A stretch of DNA of 64,000 nt from JBCCDY01 sp039030555 (lineage in GTDB: Bacteria > Bacteroidota > Bacteroidia > Cytophagales > Cyclobacteriaceae), in NCBI GenBank assembly GCA_039030555.1, contig JBCCDY010000018.1, positions 1-64,000 of the forward strand, given 5' to 3'. The position numbers and the translations under genes were made by a program. This document shows positions 53,606 to 61,509 of this stretch, piece by piece (the first letter of the stretch is position 1; every line of letters begins with the position of its first letter). The notes under the pieces were generated by a model, which was given only the letters and a program-made list of their open reading frames with translations, made no database searches and was not told the DNA's origin.

Positions 53606-56104
53606 TCATTTGCTCATTTTCGCAAGTAGCTTTTGCTTCAGTTTTTCGGCATCTTTATAGCGTCTATGATCTTCACCTAGTAGCTTTTCAGAAAGATTGA
53701 GGGTTCGATTAAGATAATCCAGGGATTGGTCCCAATTACCTGATTTGAGATTTAGATCACCAAGATTGGTATAAAGGGTAACAAATCTTTCATTTTCTTC
53801 GGGGACGTGCATTCTAAAGATCTTTTCAGCCTCATTATAGTATTTCCGGGCTTGGTCAAACTCCTCCAATGCTGAATGAATTACTCCAAGATGTTCGTAA
53901 TCGTCACCAACAAAAACATGAGTTTCCCCCAGATTTTCTATATCTCCTTTGAGCACTTTTAGCATTAAGTCTTTCGCATCAGTAAAATACTCTTCGCTGG
54001 TTTTAACCAATACCAAACTAAATAGACTAGCCAGCGTAAGGTCGGAGAACGGGCCATATCGTTCAGCATACTTTTCATAAGCAAAGGAAAACAATGAATC
54101 AGCAAGTTCTAGATTACCCAGTTGGTGGTGGGCGGCAGCTACTCTCCGCATACTGCCCCAAGTTCTGGGATGGTTTAAATCAAGAACTTTTAAATGACTT
54201 TTTAGCTCGTGCTCTGCATATTCTAGTTGTTTCTCGTACTCACTCATTCCCTCATAAACCTCACTTAACCTAACATAAGGCACCAAAGAATTAAAGTAAT
54301 TCTTTGAAGGGTTAGTTTTCATTAATTCAAGTGATTTTAACCCAACCTTCAATGCTTCTTCCATTTTGGTTTGTAAAAGTAGGGTCTGGCAAAGTGACCC
54401 TAAGATCACTGCTTGGTGTATCTCCGGTGATTCATGCTTGCACTTTTCCGATGAAAAGTACTTTGTTGGTAAACCTTCGACAAGCTCTAGTGCTTTTCGG
54501 GCAAGGGAATCCGACTTGGAGAATAAGCCCATTTGCTCAACGTTATTGGCCTTGAGATAAATAAAGTCAGAATAGCGATATTTATCTTCATTGTCAGAAG
54601 GGTCTAACCATGCCAGAGGAATACCTAATACCGAATCCGCCAATTGGATCTGACCCAAATTCCAATAATTTGTTGCTTTCAAAAAATACGCATCATAGAC
54701 TTCATCTTTAGATGATAGAAGCCCCTTATTGTATAATTGTATAACACTTTCTGTGAGGTCTAAAGACTTTTCATCCTTGCGAAGCGAAGTGTATACCTCA
54801 GCCATTTTATTGATCATATCGGCTTTCACATCAGGATCACGAATTTCCTGAAGCTGGCTATCCACATTTTTTAAGAGCATAGCTACAGTTATCTCCTCTT
54901 TGCTATCCCTTAAGTTAGGGTCGTTTGCTTCGAATATATTGTTCAGGAATTCATTTGCAGCTAAAGCCCTTTGTTTCTCTTTTTCAATTCGATTGGACTG
55001 TATATTTGACCAGATGGCAAAAAATATAGCTAACACAAAAAGTAAGACTGAAAATGTAGAACTTATTCTATTTCGTTTAAAGAATAGAATTGCGTTACGC
55101 CTCCAGTTTTCTGGCAAAGCTTTTACTGGCTTATCTTCCAAATAAAACTTGAGATCAATAATTAGTGCGTCTACGGTATCGTATCTGTTTTCCGGATTGG
55201 TATGCAAACACCTACTGAAGATGGCTTTTAGAGTACTGTTTGACTGAAGCTTCTCCCAAGCAGAAAAATTTCCCTTTTTTATATTCTGAATGACTTCTTC
55301 TGAAGCTGAGCCAGGAATTGCGTTTTTATCTTCAAATATCTTAAAAGCTAAAAGACCTAATTGATAAATATCGGACTGAACGGAATATTCGTTTCTGTCA
55401 AAGTGTTCAGGTGGAAGGTAAGACAAAGTACCTCCTTCGCTCACTGCATCTGCTTCGTTAATAAAACCTCCTATTCCAAAATCCAGAAGCCTTATCCTCT
55501 TTTCCCGATCAATAAATACATTTGAAGGTTTAAGATCACGATGTAAAGTCAGCTGCCCGTGAGCATGGCGGACGGCTTCGCAAATTTTCAGGAAAATAGC
55601 TATGCGATCATGATGAGTGCACTTATTTTTTTGAAGATATTCATCAAGCGGTGTACCTTCAACATACTCCATCGCAAGGTATGGTATTCCGCCTTTGGTG
55701 ATTCCACCATCCAGAATTTTAGAAATATTGGGATGGTTTAATCTCGCCAGTATTTTTCTCTCCTTATCGAAATATTCTTGGTGCTTCTCGTTTACCAGAT
55801 CCCTTGAAAGTAGTTTAATAGCTACTTGCTGATCAAAAAGTCCATCATGTCTCCTAGCCAGGTATACCCTGGACATTCCGCCTTTCCCTATCTCTTCAAC
55901 AACTTCGAATTTACCAATAAGGTATCCTTTAGGAAGTGGCGAGTCGAGAATTTCTCCAAGTTCCTGTTGTAAAACTTGTTCAATCCGCTCGAAATCAAGG
56001 GCAGCCCTTTCTTGCGCCTTGTGCAAAGTCTGAGCGTCCAGAATATGCTCATCAATTTCTTTCAGGAACAGCTTCCAGTCATCTATATCAGGAAATTTAT
56101 CCAT
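53606..56104 (-). CDS. serine/threonine protein kinase with TPR sensor part
   Basis: The ATG at 56104 overlaps the sigma-factor stop (TGATG) and gives 832 residues; upstream in-frame ATGs lie inside that gene. A helical N-part (1-60) is followed by a Hanks-type kinase domain (about 65-325) with IGKGGMSRVYLARR, VAIKLL, HRDLKPSNVFID and LLDFGIGGF, one membrane segment (about 357-375, STFSVLLFVLAIFFAIW) and about 430 residues of TPR repeats outside the membrane. It probably phosphorylates the sigma factor or cytoplasmic partners in response to what the TPR part binds. ECF-sigma/kinase pairs of this sort are common in Bacteroidota and Planctomycetota. Confidence 0.9.
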   Translation of the reverse strand: MDKFPDIDDWKLFLKEIDEHILDAQTLHKAQERAALDFERIEQVLQQELGEILDSPLPKGYLIGKFEVVEEIGKGGMSRVYLARRHDGLFDQQVAIKLLSRDLVNEKHQEYFDKERKILARLNHPNISKILDGGITKGGIPYLAMEYVEGTPLDEYLQKNKCTHHDRIAIFLKICEAVRHAHGQLTLHRDLKPSNVFIDREKRIRLLDFGIGGFINEADAVSEGGTLSYLPPEHFDRNEYSVQSDIYQLGLLAFKIFEDKNAIPGSASEEVIQNIKKGNFSAWEKLQSNSTLKAIFSRCLHTNPENRYDTVDALIIDLKFYLEDKPVKALPENWRRNAILFFKRNRISSTFSVLLFVLAIFFAIWSNIQSNRIEKEKQRALAANEFLNNIFEANDPNLRDSKEEITVAMLLKNVDSQLQEIRDPDVKADMINKMAEVYTSLRKDEKSLDLTESVIQLYNKGLLSSKDEVYDAYFLKATNYWNLGQIQLADSVLGIPLAWLDPSDNEDKYRYSDFIYLKANNVEQMGLFSKSDSLARKALELVEGLPTKYFSSEKCKHESPEIHQAVILGSLCQTLLLQTKMEEALKVGLKSLELMKTNPSKNYFNSLVPYVRLSEVYEGMSEYEKQLEYAEHELKSHLKVLDLNHPRTWGSMRRVAAAHHQLGNLELADSLFSFAYEKYAERYGPFSDLTLASLFSLVLVKTSEEYFTDAKDLMLKVLKGDIENLGETHVFVGDDYEHLGVIHSALEEFDQARKYYNEAEKIFRMHVPEENERFVTLYTNLGDLNLKSGNWDQSLDYLNRTLNLSEKLLGEDHRRYKDAEKLKQKLLAKMSK

Positions 56105-56685
56105 CAAGCAGTATTTAGCTCCGATGATAATTTTGCGTGAAGCCATGTCCTTGCCATGTTCCACGATCTTTTTACGGTACTCGGACTTGTACCTACGATG
56201 TTAGCTGTTTCTTCAATGGAAAGGCCTGCAAAAAATCGACACTCTACTATTTTCCCGTAGATCGGCTGCTTTGATTCCAGCACCTTCAGCAATTCATCAA
56301 CATTTTTTAATGCCGTTGATGTTTTTTCCGAAAAATTCAGAGATTCTTCAAGGTCTTCAATGGGAAGATGAGACTGATTCTCTCCCCTTCTTTTCGTTCC
56401 CTTTTTTTCACACGCATTTACCAGAATCTGACGGATGGCCCTGCTGGCTAGGTGATAGAAATGGTTTTTATTCTCTAACTGGCTGAGATCTGCTTTGCTA
56501 AGCTTTAAATATGCCTCATGAACCAGTGCTGTGGTATTCAAAGTTTCCTGATTATGAAACCTTAGTCTGACCTTTCTTGCGCTTCTTCTCAGCTCGTCAT
56601 AGACTACGGGAAACAGCTCATCGAGTGCTTTCCCATCCCCTTTATTGATCCTTTGAATGATCTCTTCTATGCTTTCAGCAGTCAT
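56104..56685 (-). CDS. ECF RNA polymerase sigma factor (ECF_sigma group)
   Basis: The 193-residue protein shows sigma region 2 (ALDELFPVVYDELRRSARKV, LNTTALVHEAYLKL, FYHLASRAIRQILVN) and region 4 (YGKIVECRFFAGLSIEETAN, IVGTSPSTVKRSWNMARTWL). This subgroup normally sits beside a protein kinase instead of an anti-sigma factor. Its TGA overlaps the ATG of the kinase gene (TGATG), so both are read from the same message and probably at a fixed ratio. A near-perfect Bacteroidota promoter lies 23 bases upstream, so it is not obviously dependent on its own activity. Confidence 0.92.
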   Translation of the reverse strand: MTAESIEEIIQRINKGDGKALDELFPVVYDELRRSARKVRLRFHNQETLNTTALVHEAYLKLSKADLSQLENKNHFYHLASRAIRQILVNACEKKGTKRRGENQSHLPIEDLEESLNFSEKTSTALKNVDELLKVLESKQPIYGKIVECRFFAGLSIEETANIVGTSPSTVKRSWNMARTWLHAKLSSELNTA

Positions 56686-56707
56686 TTATTAGATTCCTTC
56701 TATTTAC

Positions 56708-56737
56708 CAAATTTACCGAATCATAATATCCATGCAA
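56708..56737 (-). promoter_or_regulatory. canonical Bacteroidota promoter of the sigma/kinase pair
   Basis: On the minus strand TTG (56737-56735), 19 bases, then TAAATTTG (56715-56708) match both boxes and the spacing of the Bacteroidota housekeeping promoter TTG-N19-TAnnTTTG. The -7 box lies 22 bases before the sigma-factor ATG. Confidence 0.65.
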
Positions 56738-56782
56738 GAAAAGCCATTTTAATTACTTGACTCCTGGAGATCAAGCGAACTG

Positions 56783-57394
56783 CTAAAGATCTTCATTATA
56801 ACGTTCAATCATCGCTTTTTGAGACTCTGGTTCCCCATTAAGTCCAATCTGGTCCTTAAGCATTTGTCCCATGGTGGGCATTTCTGAACGCTCCAGATGT
56901 GAATCGGATGACCAGAGCTTAGATCTCATTAATGCTTTGGCGCAATGCAAAAAAGCTTCTTCTACTGTCACCAAAATACAAGTTTTTGGTTTTTTACCAC
57001 TTTCAGATAAAACGTCAAGAAGTTCATCATCTATTGAAATGACCGCTGAACCATTTATCCGTAAGGTCTCGTCCATACCAGGGATAAAAAACAGGATACC
57101 TATTCTTGAGGTCTCTAGAATATTCATTAGGCTGTCGATCCTGTTATTGCCTTTCCAATCCGGTATCACCAGTTCATTTTCGTTCAGTACTTTCACATAT
57201 CCGGGTATCCCCCCTCTTGGAGAGCTATCTACCTGTCCTTTACTACTGAATGACGATAAAACAGAGAATGGAGACTTACTGATAAAATTATTACAATGAA
57301 CATCCAGTTTGGATAGTTGCTTTTTTACAGCCCGTTCTTTTGGCTCACCATACAACTCTCTTAATTCTTCTATACTTTTTACCTGTGCTTCCAT
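56783..57394 (-). CDS. PPOX-class flavoprotein (pyridoxamine 5'-phosphate oxidase-related)
   Basis: The 203-residue protein has the split-barrel flavin fold: an N-terminal helix, ISKSPFSVLSSFSSKGQVDSS, PRGGIPGYVKVLNENELVIP, GNNRIDSLMNILETSRIGIL, IPGMDETLRINGSAVIS and a C-terminal HCAKALMRSKLW. This matches the FMN-dependent MSMEG_1061-type group. Those proteins are assumed to be FMN or F420 oxidoreductases with unknown substrates; it is not the vitamin B6 enzyme PdxH itself. It is cytoplasmic. It lies 54 bases after the ClbS-like gene on the same strand. Confidence 0.85.
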   Translation of the reverse strand: MEAQVKSIEELRELYGEPKERAVKKQLSKLDVHCNNFISKSPFSVLSSFSSKGQVDSSPRGGIPGYVKVLNENELVIPDWKGNNRIDSLMNILETSRIGILFFIPGMDETLRINGSAVISIDDELLDVLSESGKKPKTCILVTVEEAFLHCAKALMRSKLWSSDSHLERSEMPTMGQMLKDQIGLNGEPESQKAMIERYNEDL

Positions 57395-57448
57395 TCGAAT
57401 TCATTTTTTAAATAATCTATTCTAATACCAATTAGCGGAATGTCTTTA

Positions 57449-57946
57449 TTACTTTTTACATCTTTTGATCAGTTTGAATGCCCAGTCGTAATGGCTTGAC
57501 GTGGCAGAAATAAAATAGGAACCTATGGAAGTAGTTCCTGTCCATTTGTATCTTTTCTTCTCAAAAAGTTCTTCATTTGAAAGACTGTCTATGATTTCCC
57601 TAATTTCCCTGTAACTATCTTCTAAATGTTTTTTTGCATCTTTTAAAGATACATTTCTATATTTCTGCCTTATCCATTTATTCAAATCAGGAGTAGTTTT
57701 CCAGGTATATCCTTTTGCAGGCATTTCTGGTTTTTCTCCAGCCATTCCAATAAAATACCAATCTTTCAGCATTAAGTGCCAATGATGAAGATGCATTAAA
57801 ACATCTCGAATATTTCGATTTAGTGTTCCTGGTGGAAAATCCGTATTCTGATCTTTGGATTCCAGTTTATTAATGAAGTCTTTTAGCTTATCAAAATTTA
57901 CTTTACTAAGATCAAGTAATTCTGATTTAGTCTTCGGCCTTGACAC
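57449..57946 (-). CDS. ClbS/DfsB family four-helix bundle protein (DUF1706)
   Basis: The 165-residue protein fits ClbS/DfsB: SRPKTKSELLDLSKVNFDKL, LNRNIRDVLMHLHHWHLMLK, WYFIGMAGEKPEMPAKGYTWK, a central LSNEELFEKKRYKWTG and SIGSYFISATSSHYDWAFKL. ClbS from colibactin producers opens the cyclopropane warhead of colibactin and protects the cell's DNA; most relatives have no assigned reaction. It belongs to the DinB-like superfamily, as does the product of the gene 2 bases upstream, so the pair is one operon. No polyketide/NRPS cluster is present here. Confidence 0.87.
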   Translation of the reverse strand: MSRPKTKSELLDLSKVNFDKLKDFINKLESKDQNTDFPPGTLNRNIRDVLMHLHHWHLMLKDWYFIGMAGEKPEMPAKGYTWKTTPDLNKWIRQKYRNVSLKDAKKHLEDSYREIREIIDSLSNEELFEKKRYKWTGTTSIGSYFISATSSHYDWAFKLIKRCKK

Positions 57947-57948
57947 TT

Positions 57949-58521
57949 CTACTTTTCTTTTTTATTTCTAAACTCTGTAGTAAAATGCTCCATTCGCTTA
58001 GGTTGAGAGAACTTTTCAGCATTGTATTCCCTTGACTTACCTTTTGGGATAGAGAGACTTTCCCATTGCTCTCTCCTAATCATTTTCCCAACATAAACCA
58101 TTTGCCCTATGTGGAAACTATAATGCGCTAGTTGACGGTTCAAGGCTTCGGTAATCGTATGCCCCATATTTCTGATGTACACTGTAGTATCGAAATTGTC
58201 TTCATTTATGGAATCCAGAGCATGAAACAAACATTCCCAGCCCTCGTTCCATTTATCCATTAACTGTTCACGTGTTTTTATTTCGTTCTCAAACTCTTGA
58301 TCTCTTTTCCTCCATTCTTTCTCACCATCAGAAGTCAGAAAATCAGTCCATCTCGACATCATATTACCCCACAAATGATTAACGATCACCGCAATCGAAT
58401 TACTTTCGGAATCGTACGACCATATAATATCTTCATCTCCTATTTGAGATAAGGTTCGCTCTCCTAAGGTCTTGTAGTATTCAAACTGTTTTCTAATACT
58501 GGAAAGGTAGTTTTCAATCAT
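57949..58521 (-). CDS. DUF1572 (DinB-like) family protein
   Basis: The 190-residue protein has the DUF1572 pattern: a four-helix DinB-like bundle with YKTLGERTLSQIGDEDIIWS, NSIAVIVNHLWGNMMSRWTDFL, MGHTITEALNRQLAHYSFHI and GQMVYVGKMIRREQWESLSI. The histidines in VNHLWGN and AHYSFHIGQ occupy the metal-binding positions of the superfamily. Relatives are putative thiol- or metal-dependent transferases; the substrate is unknown. It is the first gene of a tight pair with the ClbS-like gene. Confidence 0.87.
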   Translation of the reverse strand: MIENYLSSIRKQFEYYKTLGERTLSQIGDEDIIWSYDSESNSIAVIVNHLWGNMMSRWTDFLTSDGEKEWRKRDQEFENEIKTREQLMDKWNEGWECLFHALDSINEDNFDTTVYIRNMGHTITEALNRQLAHYSFHIGQMVYVGKMIRREQWESLSIPKGKSREYNAEKFSQPKRMEHFTTEFRNKKEK

Positions 58522-58699
58522 AATGAATTATGTTTCTTCTCCAATTAAAGACGAATTTACATTTCTATTGGTTTGAGACTTTATGAATTTCTTAAACAGT
58601 AGATATCACTCCACTAACTGTTTTATTCATAAAAGAGGATTAATTGTTAAATTAATATAATAAGCTGCATAATTAATTCACAAACCAAGCCTCACCATC

Positions 58700-59197
58700 A
58701 TGAGAATCAACCTAATAATCCTGATCGTATTTGTTACAATTTATGGTTGTACAAATTCGAATCCTGGTAAGGAAGTGAAAACTGCATCAATATCTAAGGA
58801 GAAGATAAATTCTGAAGAAGATAATATTAGATTGGGCATATTTTCTCTCAGTCTCGATGTTAAAGATCTTAAAAAATCAAAAGCATTTTATGAGAGCTTA
58901 GGGTTTAAAGTATCAGGTGGAAGCATGGAACAGAATTACCTGGTCATGAAAAATGGAAATACTTTAATCGGATTGTTTCACGGTATGTTTGAGGGAAAGA
59001 TTCTGACGTTCAACCCAGGGTGGGACGAAAATGCCAGTGAGATAGAAGATTTTGATGATGTTAGAGTCATTCAGAAACATCTAAAATCCAAAGGAATCAA
59101 ACTGGATCTTGAAGCCGACCAGAGTACCTCAGGACCTGCGAGCATAATGCTTAAAGATCCTGATGGAAATGTGATCTTAATTGATCAGCACAGATGA
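58700..59197 (+). CDS. VOC (glyoxalase-like) lipoprotein
   Basis: The 165-residue protein has a lipoprotein signal (IYGC, Cys16), a short linker, then one VOC domain (about 48-165): LGIFSLSLDVKDLKKSKAFY, YESLGFKVSGGSMEQNYLVM, GLFHGMFEGKILTFNPGWDE, and PASIMLKDPDGNVILIDQH. VOC proteins bind metals and small molecules and include dioxygenases and resistance proteins. Being a lipoprotein is unusual for this fold and places it outside the cytoplasm. It is convergent with the TamA-like gene, 14 bases away. Confidence 0.85.
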   Translation: MRINLIILIVFVTIYGCTNSNPGKEVKTASISKEKINSEEDNIRLGIFSLSLDVKDLKKSKAFYESLGFKVSGGSMEQNYLVMKNGNTLIGLFHGMFEGKILTFNPGWDENASEIEDFDDVRVIQKHLKSKGIKLDLEADQSTSGPASIMLKDPDGNVILIDQHR

Positions 59198-59211
59198 AAA
59201 TTATGCTTTCT

Positions 59212-61509
59212 TTAAAAAGGATATCCTATAGCGATATTCAGAATAAGATTTTCATCACGCCAATCACTATCCCAGATCGCAAAGTCCTGAATAACGAAGG
59301 AATTTCCATCCCGATCAGGAACTTTAACCGGAAAGGCCAGATCCAAACGTATTACAAAAAAATCAAGATCGACCCTGGCCCCGAAACCAGTACCAATCGC
59401 TATATCATCTAAGAATTCCGTAACATCAAATCTTCCTTCAGGCCGTTCTGCTTCTGATCTAATGGACCAGATGTTTCCGGCATCCAGAAAAACAGCACCT
59501 TTTAAAGAACCAACAATATCAAAACGATACTCTACGTTCGCTTCGAGCTTAAGGTCAGCGAACTGATCTATAAAACCTGTCGTATCATTCAGAACAAATG
59601 AACCAGGGCCGATGGACCTGGCTGGGAATGCCCTGATGCTACTTGAACCTCCAATGGAAAACTGCTTCGTATAGGGCAAAACCGATGAATTTCCATAAGC
59701 ATATCCTATACCTCCTGTTAGACGGATAGCTATTCTATGCTTTCGGCTTAGCCTAAAGTAATTTCTGATGTCTCCATCAAACTTGACGAATTGTGAATAG
59801 GGTTGCCCAAATACTTCATTAGGTTCATCGTTTTCGCTTGGTGATAACGCATCCTGGATTAGGTCAACAGTATTACCTGAAACATCTAAATTCAAATTCA
59901 GGTAAAAGTCATGAAACCTGGTCTTATCTTCAGAAACCTGCGTATTGTAAAAAAAGGAGTAAGTACTTCCAATAATAAATTGCTCCACAAAACTGGAAGC
60001 CAAGGTGAGGTTATTATCCAGCACTTCATCGAATTCTCTGGAAGTATTACTAAGGTCAATAAAGGCTATTGCAACCGGATTGAATTCATGGCGGGTACGT
60101 TCCGAACTTCTCCATTGGTACCCAAATTCGAACTCTAGTGAATTGAACTGGAAGAATTCCACACGATTGAATAGCTCAAAATCAAGGCTGAAATTCGTCC
60201 TCGTCAGATATCGTGATGATTTCCTGTTGATCTTAAAAGGAAGAAGTAACCTGGGAATAGAAATGGAATTATTAAGGCCGATGTTATAAGCATTTACAGG
60301 ATTGGAATTCCTGCCGCCAACCTGTACTTCATAACCGGAACTTAGGTCAATCTCAAGTCGCTCACCTCCTCCGAACGTATTTCTGTTTTGAAAGATAAGA
60401 GAGAGGTTCGGCCCAACAAAACTATTGGATTTGGAAACTATATTAAACTCCGCCCTCAAGGACTTCTTTTTGTAGGGACTGAGTAAAATTCGTGTATCTA
60501 ACTGGTTATCAAGCTTTTCTTCATAATTAATATTGATATATCTATAGAGATCTAGCTGGCTCAAACGATTGTAAGTAGTCAACTCATCTTCTTTAGTGTA
60601 AGTCTGACCTTCCTTAAAAGGAATATAAGAAGCCAGGATTTCAGGCTTTAATCCACCTTCTTCCTGAATGATATTCTTTCCGTCGATTTTGACCGTATCG
60701 CCCTGATTGATGGAGGTATCACCATTATAAGTAAACTCTGTAAAAACATTTACCTCGCTTAAAGAATATATCGATTTTGACTTTTCGGGAGCATCCTTTT
60801 TCACCTTTAAAAACAGGTCTAACTGATGGTTTCCTATGGTACTGTCTGCTTTAAACAGAAGGTTATCAGCACTAAAGTAAAAATAGCCCTGGTCTTTCAG
60901 TATCTTCTCAATCCGGCTACGCTCTTTCCTTAGCTGATCGAGATTGTAACGATCACCTACTTCCAGAATGCTTTCAGGCTTCGTTAGGGCGATAGATTCC
61001 TTTATGTTATTCTCTTCTGTAGGGAAATTTATGGTACTGTATTCATAAGGAGCGCCTGTGTCAATGGTAAATTTCAGGGCTTTCTTGTGTTTCTTCTGAT
61101 TGCTTGAAAATGAAGTACTGGCATTAAAGAACCCTTCATTATACATAACCGTATTAAGTGTCTCTTTAATTTTTTCAGGTTTAACATCCGAATAAAAAAC
61201 TGGTTCTTTTGCAAGCTTTCTTCTTATCCAACTTTTCAGGCCTTTCTCTTTTTTGGGGTTTCTGGAGATGTAGTAAAACCAAACCCCGAGCCTCGTTCCC
61301 AAAAAAACTGAGTTTGGTTCGGGGCTTAGATAATCCTGAAGTTCATAATCCAGCTTCTTTTTCCCTGATGTTCCTTCCGGAGCCTCTAATTTAACTTGCG
61401 CTCCATCGTAGAAGTATTGGTTTTCCTGCAAAACCTTAACACCACTACAAGAGCCTAACAAAAAGAGGAAGGGAATGAGTTTTATATATGAAAAAAAGTG
61501 TCTAGTCAT
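59212..61509 (-). CDS. BamA/TamA family outer-membrane lipoprotein (TamL-like)
   Basis: The ATG at 61509 starts a lipoprotein signal (MTRHFFSYIKLIPFLFLLGS then CSG, Cys21) and overlaps the tamB stop by 8 bases; the product has 765 residues. POTRA-like modules (about 30-320: DVKPEKIKETLNTVMYNEGF, LRKERSRIEKILKDQGYFYF, LTTYNRLSQLDLYRYININY) are followed by an Omp85 barrel (about 370-765: FGGGERLEIDLSSGYEVQVG, SIGGSSSIRAFPARSIGPGS) with the final Phe. The barrel inserts or exports outer-membrane proteins with the TamB partner encoded just upstream. A lipidated TamA-like protein is a Bacteroidota feature. Confidence 0.92.
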   Translation of the reverse strand: MTRHFFSYIKLIPFLFLLGSCSGVKVLQENQYFYDGAQVKLEAPEGTSGKKKLDYELQDYLSPEPNSVFLGTRLGVWFYYISRNPKKEKGLKSWIRRKLAKEPVFYSDVKPEKIKETLNTVMYNEGFFNASTSFSSNQKKHKKALKFTIDTGAPYEYSTINFPTEENNIKESIALTKPESILEVGDRYNLDQLRKERSRIEKILKDQGYFYFSADNLLFKADSTIGNHQLDLFLKVKKDAPEKSKSIYSLSEVNVFTEFTYNGDTSINQGDTVKIDGKNIIQEEGGLKPEILASYIPFKEGQTYTKEDELTTYNRLSQLDLYRYININYEEKLDNQLDTRILLSPYKKKSLRAEFNIVSKSNSFVGPNLSLIFQNRNTFGGGERLEIDLSSGYEVQVGGRNSNPVNAYNIGLNNSISIPRLLLPFKINRKSSRYLTRTNFSLDFELFNRVEFFQFNSLEFEFGYQWRSSERTRHEFNPVAIAFIDLSNTSREFDEVLDNNLTLASSFVEQFIIGSTYSFFYNTQVSEDKTRFHDFYLNLNLDVSGNTVDLIQDALSPSENDEPNEVFGQPYSQFVKFDGDIRNYFRLSRKHRIAIRLTGGIGYAYGNSSVLPYTKQFSIGGSSSIRAFPARSIGPGSFVLNDTTGFIDQFADLKLEANVEYRFDIVGSLKGAVFLDAGNIWSIRSEAERPEGRFDVTEFLDDIAIGTGFGARVDLDFFVIRLDLAFPVKVPDRDGNSFVIQDFAIWDSDWRDENLILNIAIGYPF

